A model generated the notes under the pieces. That model saw nothing but the letters and a program-made list of their open reading frames with translations, did not search any database and was not told where the DNA came from. Both the position numbers and the translations under genes were made by a program. A stretch of 17,854 nucleotides of DNA from DATEPR01 sp036279295. Lineage in GTDB: Bacteria; Actinomycetota; Actinomycetes; Mycobacteriales; Pseudonocardiaceae. The DNA lies in the NCBI GenBank assembly GCA_036279295.1, contig DASUJK010000432.1:1-17854 (forward strand). Direction: 5' to 3'. Positions 1 to 5,554 of this stretch are shown one piece after another (position 1 is the stretch's first letter; every line of letters begins with the position of its first letter).

Positions 1-1
1 G

Positions 2-91
2 GATCTGGTGCAACGGCTCCGGTCCTGGAAACACGAACGCGGCGTGATCGACCTGGCTCAGCGTGTCCGGACCGAACTCATGACCGCCTGA
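2..91 (+). CDS. 3' end of an unidentified plus-strand gene (partial)
   Basis: An open frame enters from the left edge of the window and stops at TGA 89-91. The 29 visible residues are hydrophilic, rich in Arg, Leu and Glu, and probably helical (they contain the stretch LVQRLRSWKHERGVIDLAQ). About three quarters of the third codon positions are G or C, which fits coding DNA in this genome but is not proof over so short a stretch. No family can be recognised from this tail and the start lies outside the window. It would be co-directional with the phosphotransferase gene that starts at 219, but the 127-base gap and that gene's own promoter-like sequence argue against one operon. Confidence 0.4.
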   Translation, partial: DLVQRLRSWKHERGVIDLAQRVRTELMTA

Positions 92-183
92 TCCGGACCA
101 GCCGGCGGGAGCGGCCCCAGGACATCGTGGTCAGCGCAGGATGACGGGTCGCTTCGGGGACACCAATTCCCGGGGAAATCCGG

Positions 184-218
184 TTCGAACGTTGTGCCCG
201 AGCCTCTACTGTGGCCCC
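184..218 (+). promoter_or_regulatory. Putative promoter for leaderless transcription of the phosphotransferase gene
   Basis: A -10-like hexamer TACTGT (207-212) lies six bases before the GTG start at 219, so the expected transcription start falls on the start codon itself. A weak -35-like TTCGAA (184-189) sits 17 bases upstream of it. There is no Shine-Dalgarno sequence before the GTG. The -35 lies inside the palindrome GTTCGAAC (183-190), and a second palindrome TTCCC-G-GGGAA is at 167-177. Leaderless genes are common in actinobacteria. The promoter call is inference from spacing and motif only. Confidence 0.45.
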
Positions 219-752
219 GTGGCGGCTCAGATGATCGTTCTCAATGGTGGGTCCAGCTCCGGAAAGTCCGGTATCGCCAGGTGTTTGCAGGCAATCTTGC
301 CGGATCCGTGGCTGGCGCTCGGGACCGATAATTTTGTCGACGCCCTGCCCGCGGCGATGCGTGCCTCCGATGCCGGCATCGAGATCGCCGACGACGGCGG
401 CATTGTCGTCGGGCCGGGGTTCCGCAGCCTCGAACTGGCCTGGATCGAGGGGGTCGTCGCCATGGCCAGAACAGGGGCGCGGGTCATCGTCGACGAGGTG
501 TTCCTGGGCGGCGCCTATTCGCAGAACCGCTGGCGGACCGCGCTGCGAGACCTGCCGGTGCTGTGGGTCGGGGTGCGGTGCCAAGCAGAAATCGCCGAGG
601 GGCGCGAGATCGCGCGCGGTGATCGGGTGGCTGGGATGGCCGCTGCCCAGGCGGATCTCGTCCACGACGGGATCACCTACGACCTTCAGGTGGATACCTC
701 GGACACCGAGTCGTTGGAGTGTGCACGGATCATCGCCGCGCACGTCATGTGA
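219..752 (+). CDS. Chloramphenicol 3-O-phosphotransferase family protein
   Basis: Chloramphenicol phosphotransferase (CPT) uses ATP to phosphorylate the C-3 hydroxyl of chloramphenicol and is known as the self-resistance enzyme of the Streptomyces venezuelae producer. The GTG 219 start gives 177 residues, close to the 178 of that enzyme. It places a P-loop GGSSSGKS at 10-17 and an aspartate at residue 37 in LGTDNF, matching the catalytic Asp37 of the family. Further family-like stretches are EGVVAMARTGARVIVDEVFLGG in the middle and RGDRVAGMAAAQADLVHDG towards the C terminus. An upstream in-frame ATG at 141 would add 26 residues of non-family sequence, so GTG 219 is preferred (ATG 231 is possible). 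It converges on the small RHH gene, whose stop is only seven bases away. The family is clear; whether it confers drug resistance or acts on another substrate is not. Confidence 0.88.
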   Translation: MAAQMIVLNGGSSSGKSGIARCLQAILPDPWLALGTDNFVDALPAAMRASDAGIEIADDGGIVVGPGFRSLELAWIEGVVAMARTGARVIVDEVFLGGAYSQNRWRTALRDLPVLWVGVRCQAEIAEGREIARGDRVAGMAAAQADLVHDGITYDLQVDTSDTESLECARIIAAHVM

Positions 753-759
753 TCAGACG

Positions 760-1008
760 TCAGGTGGCGCCGCCATTTCGCCACCGGTCGAAGAACTGCT
801 GCGCGTCGTTGTCCGACATCGCGTCCTGCCCGGTGTCCGGGAACACCGCCGCCACCGACGCCCTCGCCCGCTCGTAGCGGTCGTTCGCGGCCACCATCTC
901 GTCCAGCTGATGCGCCAGGAACGCGTCCAGCGGCACGCCTTTCTGCGCGGCCAGTATTGCCGCTTTGTCCAGCGTGCTGTCACTCAGCTCAAGGGTTACT
1001 CGGCCCAT
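760..1008 (-). CDS. Small ribbon-helix-helix (antitoxin-like) protein, apparently without a toxin partner
   Basis: The 82-residue product begins with a short basic-hydrophobic strand (RVTLELSDSTLD), then two predicted helices (KAAILAAQKGVP and LDAFLAHQLDEMVAAND). This is the layout of ribbon-helix-helix DNA-binding proteins such as VapB/CopG-type antitoxins. The C-terminal half is acidic and Gln/Asp-rich (SDNDAQQFFDRW), as in a toxin-binding tail. No toxin gene follows: directly downstream on the opposite strand is the CPT homologue, ending seven bases away. ATG 1008 lacks a ribosome-binding site, and a TACGCT hexamer six bases upstream suggests a leaderless message. It could be an orphan antitoxin or a free-standing regulator; the assignment rests on pattern, not on a recognised close relative. 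The alternative frame at 753-983 has no RHH pattern. Confidence 0.65.
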   Translation of the reverse strand: MGRVTLELSDSTLDKAAILAAQKGVPLDAFLAHQLDEMVAANDRYERARASVAAVFPDTGQDAMSDNDAQQFFDRWRNGGAT

Positions 1009-1014
1009 GCGCCC

Positions 1015-1020
1015 AGCGTA
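1015..1020 (-). promoter_or_regulatory. Putative -10 element of the RHH gene (leaderless)
   Basis: Read on the minus strand, TACGCT fits the actinobacterial TANNNT -10 pattern and ends six bases before the ATG at 1008, the spacing expected when transcription starts at the start codon. No convincing -35 is seen. Confidence 0.35.
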
Positions 1021-1063
1021 TGTCCTGACCCGGCGAGATTCCGGTAAATCCGCGATACGGCAT

Positions 1064-4000
1064 TCAGTCGAGCACGACCAACAGGTCTCCGCCTTCCACC
1101 TGTTGCACCGGCCCGATCGCCAGCCGCCGCACCGTGCCCGCTTTCGGCGCTGTGATGGCGGCCTCCATCTTCATCGCCTCGATCGTCGCCACCGTCGCCC
1201 CGGCCGCGACCTCGTCGCCCTCGGCCACCGCCAACGTGACCACCCCGGCGAACGGCGCCGCGATTTGGCCGGCATCGCGCCGGTCGGCCTTCTCGGCCGC
1301 GGGCAGGTCCGACGCCACCGAACGGTCGCGCACCTGGATCGGCCGCAGCTGCCCGTTCAGCGTGGTGACCACGGTCCGCAACCCGCGCTCATCGGCCTCG
1401 CCGACGGCCTCCAACTCGATCAACAGCCGCACCCCCGGCTCCAGGTCGATCGTGTACTCCTCGCCTGCCCGCAAGCCGTAGAAGAACCCCTTGCTGCCCA
1501 GCACACTCGTGTCGCCGAACTGCTCCCGGTGCGTCTCGAACTCCTTGGCCGGACCGGGGAACAGCAACCGGTTCAACGCTACTCGGGGCGACGCGGCCAA
1601 CTCCTCGCGGTCCGCGGAACTCAACGGCACCACGGCCTTCGGCTCCGACCGACCCCGCAACGCCTTGGACCGGAACGGTTCCGGCCAGCCACCGGGCGGG
1701 TCGCCCAGTTCGCCGTACAGGAACCCGATCACCGAGTCGGGCACGTCGAACCGGCCCGGGTCGGCCTCGAACTCCTTCGGGTCAACGCCGGCACCGACCA
1801 GGTGCAGGGCCAGGTCGCCGACCACCTTCGACGACGGCGTCACCTTGACCAGCCTGCCGAGCATCCGGTCGGCGGCAGCGTAGGCGTTCTCGATGTCCTC
1901 GAACCGGTCCCCCAGCCCGAGCGCGACGGCCTGGGTACGCAGGTTGGACAGCTGCCCGCCAGGGATCTCGTGGTGGTAGACCCGACCGGTCGGCGCCGGC
2001 AGCCCGGCCTCGAACGGCGCGTACACCCGCCGCACCAGCTCCCAGTACGGCTCCAGATCACACACCGCCTGCAGGTCCAGCCCGGTCGGCCGCGCGCTGT
2101 GGTCGGTGGCGGCGACCAGCGCGGACAACGACGGCTGCGACGTGGTGCCCGACATCGACGCCACCGCGCCGTCGACCGCGTCCGCGCCGGCACCGATCGC
2201 GGCCAGGTACGTGGCCAGCTGACCGCCCGCCGTGTCGTGGGTGTGGATGTGCACGGGCAGGTCGAACTCCTTGCGCAGCGCGGTAACCAACCTGGCCGCT
2301 GCCGGCGGGCGCAACAGGCCTGCCATGTCCTTGACCGCCAACACGTGCGCGCCCGCGGCCACGATCTGCTCGGCCAGCTTGAGGTAGTAGTCCAGCGTGT
2401 ACAGGCGTTCCGCCGGGTCGGCGAGGTCGGCGGTGTAGCACAGCGCCACCTCGGCGACCGCCGTACCGGTGTCCCGCACCGCGTCGATCGCGGGCCGCAT
2501 CTGTTCGACATCGTTCAGCGCGTCGAAGATCCGGAAGATGTCGACACCGGTGCCGGCCGCCTCGCGCACGAAAGCGTCGGCGACCTCGGTCGGGTAGGGC
2601 GTGTAGCCCACGGTGTTGCGGCCACGCAACAGCATCTGGAGGCAGATGTTCGGCACGGCCTCACGCAGTGCGGCCAGCCGCTCCCACGGGTCCTCGGCCA
2701 GGAAACGCAGCGCCACGTCGTACGTTGCACCGCCCCAGCACTCCAGCGACAGCATGCCGGGCGTCATCCGCGCCACGTGTGGCGCCACGGCGAGCAGGTC
2801 CTTCGTGCGCACCCGGGTGGCCAGCAGCGACTGGTGTGCGTCCCGGAACGTCGTGTCGGTCACGCCGGTCGTCGGCGACTCCCGCAGCCAGCGGGCGAAC
2901 GCGACCGGGCCGTCCTCGACCAGCCGCTGCCGGGAGCCGTCCGGTGGCGCCACGGACAGGTCGACAACGGGCAGTTTGGTGATCGGGTCGGGCACGTTGG
3001 GCCGGGCCCCGTTGGGCCGGTTCACGGTGACGTCGGCCAGGTAGGTCAGCAGCCGCGTGCCACGGTCGGCGGAGTGCCGCGCGGTGAGCAGGTGCGGGCG
3101 TTCCTCGATGAACGACGTGGTCACCCGGCCGGCCCGGAAGTCCGGGTCGTCCAGCACGGCCTGTAGGAACGGGATGTTGCTGGACACGCCACGAATCCGG
3201 AACTCGGCCACCGCACGCCGCGCCCGCGACACGGCGGTCTGCCAGTCCCGGCCCCGGCAGGTCAGCTTGACCAGCATCGAGTCGAAGTGGGCGCTGATCT
3301 CGGTGCCGGCGAACGTGGTGCCGCCGTCCAGCCGGATGCCGGCGCCGCCCGGCGAGCGGTACGCGCTGATCATCCCGGTGTCCGGGCGGAAGCCGTTGGC
3401 CGGGTCCTCGGTGGTGATCCGGCACTGGAGGGCAGCGCCACGCAGCCGGATCGAGTCCTGGGACAGGCCGATGTCGGCGAGGGTCTCACCGGACGCGATG
3501 CGCATCTGCGACTGCACCAGGTCGACGTCGGTGACCTCCTCGGTCACGGTGTGCTCGACCTGGATTCGCGGGTTCATCTCGATGAACACGTGGTTGCCCT
3601 GCCGGTCCACCAGGAATTCCACGGTGCCGGCGTTGCGGTAGCCGATGGACGTGGCGAACGCGACGGCGTCGGCGCAGATCCGCCGCTGGAGCTCGGGATC
3701 GAGGTTGGGCGCGGGCGCGATCTCGATCACCTTCTGGTGCCGACGCTGCACCGAGCAGTCCCGTTCGAACAGGTGCAGGACGGTGCCGGCGCCGTCGGCG
3801 AGGATCTGCACCTCGATGTGCCTCGGCTCGATCACGGCCTGTTCGAGGAACACGGTGGCGTCACCGAACGCGGACTCGGCCTCCCGCATGGCCGCCTCGA
3901 TCGACTCCCGCAGCGCTGCCGGTTCGAGCACCCGGCGCATGCCACGCCCGCCGCCACCGGCGACGGCCTTGACGAACACCGGGAAGCCGATGTCGTCGGC

Positions 4001-4441
4001 CGCGGCCACCAATTCGTCCACGTCCGCCGACGGTGCCGACGAACTGAGCACCGGCAGACCGGCGGCACGCGCGGCGGCCACCGCACGTGCCTTGTTGCCG
4101 GTCAGTTCCAGTACCTCGACGCTGGGCCCCACGAACGTGATGCCGGCGTCGCGGCAGGCCGCGGCCAGTTCCGGGTTCTCCGACAGGAAACCGTAACCGG
4201 GATAGATCGCGTCCGCGCCGGCCCGCCGCGCCGCCGCCACGATGCCCTCGACGGACAGGTAGGCGCGGACCGGGTGGCCCGGCGTGCCGATCTCGTAGGA
4301 TTCGTCGGCCTTCAGGCGGTGCGTGGAGTTGCGGTCCTCGTACGGGAACACCGCCACGGTCCCGGCACCGAGTTCGTACGCGGCCCGGAAGGCGCGAATC
4401 GCGATTTCCCCACGGTTGGCGACCAGCACCTTGCGAAACAT
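1064..4441 (-). CDS. pyc: Pyruvate carboxylase
   Basis: Biotin-dependent cytoplasmic enzyme that carboxylates pyruvate to oxaloacetate with ATP and bicarbonate, replenishing the TCA cycle. The 1125-residue chain carries all three parts in the usual order. Biotin carboxylase occupies about 1-450, opening FRKVLVANRGEIAIRAF, with glycine-rich AGGGGRGMR near 161-169 and EMNPRIQVEHTVTEEV near 288-303. The carboxyltransferase follows, with TFRDAHQSLLATR near 531-543 and the metal-binding HIHTHDTAGG further on. The biotinyl domain at the end has the acceptor lysine in EAMKME near residue 1091. Start: an in-frame ATG exists at 4498, but ATG 4441 is preceded by AGGAG (4448-4452) six bases upstream and gives the family N terminus. 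The length matches the mycobacterial enzyme (about 1127). No frameshift or missing motif was seen. Confidence 0.97.
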   Translation of the reverse strand: MFRKVLVANRGEIAIRAFRAAYELGAGTVAVFPYEDRNSTHRLKADESYEIGTPGHPVRAYLSVEGIVAAARRAGADAIYPGYGFLSENPELAAACRDAGITFVGPSVEVLELTGNKARAVAAARAAGLPVLSSSAPSADVDELVAAADDIGFPVFVKAVAGGGGRGMRRVLEPAALRESIEAAMREAESAFGDATVFLEQAVIEPRHIEVQILADGAGTVLHLFERDCSVQRRHQKVIEIAPAPNLDPELQRRICADAVAFATSIGYRNAGTVEFLVDRQGNHVFIEMNPRIQVEHTVTEEVTDVDLVQSQMRIASGETLADIGLSQDSIRLRGAALQCRITTEDPANGFRPDTGMISAYRSPGGAGIRLDGGTTFAGTEISAHFDSMLVKLTCRGRDWQTAVSRARRAVAEFRIRGVSSNIPFLQAVLDDPDFRAGRVTTSFIEERPHLLTARHSADRGTRLLTYLADVTVNRPNGARPNVPDPITKLPVVDLSVAPPDGSRQRLVEDGPVAFARWLRESPTTGVTDTTFRDAHQSLLATRVRTKDLLAVAPHVARMTPGMLSLECWGGATYDVALRFLAEDPWERLAALREAVPNICLQMLLRGRNTVGYTPYPTEVADAFVREAAGTGVDIFRIFDALNDVEQMRPAIDAVRDTGTAVAEVALCYTADLADPAERLYTLDYYLKLAEQIVAAGAHVLAVKDMAGLLRPPAAARLVTALRKEFDLPVHIHTHDTAGGQLATYLAAIGAGADAVDGAVASMSGTTSQPSLSALVAATDHSARPTGLDLQAVCDLEPYWELVRRVYAPFEAGLPAPTGRVYHHEIPGGQLSNLRTQAVALGLGDRFEDIENAYAAADRMLGRLVKVTPSSKVVGDLALHLVGAGVDPKEFEADPGRFDVPDSVIGFLYGELGDPPGGWPEPFRSKALRGRSEPKAVVPLSSADREELAASPRVALNRLLFPGPAKEFETHREQFGDTSVLGSKGFFYGLRAGEEYTIDLEPGVRLLIELEAVGEADERGLRTVVTTLNGQLRPIQVRDRSVASDLPAAEKADRRDAGQIAAPFAGVVTLAVAEGDEVAAGATVATIEAMKMEAAITAPKAGTVRRLAIGPVQQVEGGDLLVVLD

Positions 4442-4548
4442 CCCCGGCTCCTGTTCGTCGGCGGTCGGCGTCGGCCCGGTGACTGCCCGGATGGGCACGG
4501 TACCGCGCTGGTTCCGACTATCGGGAGCGAAGTCTCAGTTGACGGACG

Positions 4549-4992
4549 TCATGGCGTCGTGCACAGTTCGCTGCCCTGCCGATGCATACCGCCGCTGACC
4601 GTGACGCACGCGCGCATCGTGGCCGAACGCGGTGCCCACGCGGGCCTCGTCATCGCCATCAGGTTGCCCCTGCCGTGCTGGGACGCGCTGGCCATCGTCA
4701 CCCACGTCGCGTGGTTGTGGCCGTAGCCGGACTTGCGGTATTCGACGGTCACCGTCAGCGAGTGCTGCCCGCTGCCCGGACCGGCGCTGTACCGGCCGGA
4801 GCCGGCGCTGCCGTATCTCTCGTTCACCAGTTGCACGCAGGTCAGCACTTTGGAGTAGTGACCACCGTTGGAAATCAGGCACGTGGGCACGTTGGGATGG
4901 ACCGGGGTGGTCGCGGCGGCCGGCACGACACCGACCAGCACGGTGGCGACACCGGCGAGCAACAGGACACCGAGCCTCGCGGTTTTACGCAT
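4549..4992 (-). CDS. Small secreted protein with four cysteines, function unknown
   Basis: The 147-residue product starts with a typical Sec signal peptide: basic MRKTAR, a hydrophobic run to about residue 22, and a likely cleavage site after PAAA near residue 27. The mature part is about 120 residues, with cysteines at 38, 52, 129 and 144 that could form two disulfides, and a Gly/Ser-rich middle (GSAGSGRYSAGPGSGQHS). It resembles small exported proteins common in actinomycetes, but I do not recognise a named family. The ATG at 4992 has only a weak GGGTGG-like ribosome site. It lies upstream of pyc on the same strand with a 107-base gap and downstream of a strong hairpin (5061-5105), so it is probably transcribed separately from the genes before it. 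Confidence 0.75.
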   Translation of the reverse strand: MRKTARLGVLLLAGVATVLVGVVPAAATTPVHPNVPTCLISNGGHYSKVLTCVQLVNERYGSAGSGRYSAGPGSGQHSLTVTVEYRKSGYGHNHATWVTMASASQHGRGNLMAMTRPAWAPRSATMRACVTVSGGMHRQGSELCTTP

Positions 4993-5060
4993 ACCACCCA
5001 GCGGAGCACACTTCGCCCACCGACGCTCGACATGTCACCCGGAGGTGGGGCAGTACACAG

Positions 5061-5105
5061 CGAAGCCGGCCGGACACGCCACGCTGGCGTGTCCGGCCGG
5101 CTTCG
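5061..5105. terminator. Perfect 21-bp inverted repeat with 3-base loop (transcription terminator)
   Basis: Bases 5061-5081 are the exact reverse complement of 5085-5105, with loop CGC between them. The stem is almost entirely G and C and contains the word CCGGACACGCCA. A short T run (TTT) follows on the plus strand; none follows on the minus strand. It sits exactly at the end of the phosphoesterase remnant and upstream of the secreted-protein gene, so the most likely role is termination of minus-strand transcription from the former phosphoesterase gene. Actinobacterial terminators often lack a long U tract. Confidence 0.7.
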
Positions 5106-5396
5106 TTTGGTGTCCGAGCAGTCCTCGAACTCCGGGTCGTCGTCGTCGCCGTAGAGGGTGCACACACCCTTGGTGCTCGGGTCGCCGATGAAGCCGGCGT
5201 CTGGCGGGTTGACCTGGGCACCGGTCGTCGAGTTGACCGCGATGGCCTGCGTGGTCGAGCCGGCGATCAGGTTCAGCGCACCAGGGGTGGAGGGGCCGAA
5301 CTGCGTGTCGAACGAGTCGTCGTGGGACAACCAGTGTCTGTCGCCGGCCGAACAACTGGCGACGCGAGCCCGATCCAGCTCGGAACCTTCGTGCAC
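5106..5396 (-). pseudogene. Fragment of a secreted phosphoesterase / phospholipase C-type protein
   Basis: On the minus strand a frame with coding-type codon use reads SHDDSFDTQFGPSTPGALNL and continues through IAGSTTQAIAVNSTTG to DDDDPEFEDCSD. From memory, the phrase SFxTxFGPSTPGALNL followed by a DPDP..DDCS segment is characteristic of the actinobacterial phosphoesterase family PF04185 (acid phosphatase / non-haemolytic phospholipase C). Those proteins are several hundred residues long; here only about 70-95 residues remain. The resemblance fades upstream of about 5330, and the only start is a GTG (5394-5396) without a ribosome site. After the DCSDTK codons the frame runs straight into the 21-bp hairpin. 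It therefore looks like a remnant that lost both its N-terminal part (signal peptide, metal site) and its C-terminal part. A short functional protein is possible but unlikely. Confidence 0.55.
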
Positions 5397-5491
5397 CGGA
5401 GTGCTCCTTGGTTCAACTGGCTGTGCTGCCCGGTAAAGCGCTCCATGCGGTCAGTGATCGAGCGAGCACGCAGGATCACTGGCGGTCAAGA

Positions 5492-5523
5492 GACCCTGGC
5501 GCGCCAGCGGCGCGGGAGGGGTC
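5492..5523 (-). terminator. Possible recG terminator (interrupted hairpin)
   Basis: About 30 bases after the recG stop on the minus strand, GACCC (5492-5496) pairs with GGGTC (5519-5523) and GCGCC (5501-5505) with GGCGC (5509-5513), around loop AGC and an internal loop TGGC/GGGAG. No T tract follows. The palindrome TGGCGCGCCA (5497-5506) offers an alternative fold. Confidence 0.3.
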
Positions 5524-5554
5524 AGGAGCGAAGCGACAGCTGAATTCGTGCGTC

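Noticed and set aside
753..983. Alternative small minus-strand frame over the RHH gene
   Set aside because: Its product is Trp/Arg/Thr-rich with no fold pattern, whereas the other frame shows a clear ribbon-helix-helix layout.
965..3166. Very long plus-strand open frame
   Set aside because: It is antisense to pyc, its translation is Arg/His/Gln-rich and without any recognisable motif, and long antisense frames are expected in DNA with such high third-position GC.
3287..4726. Second long plus-strand open frame over the start of pyc and the secreted-protein gene
   Set aside because: Same low-complexity antisense pattern; pyc on the minus strand carries all catalytic motifs.
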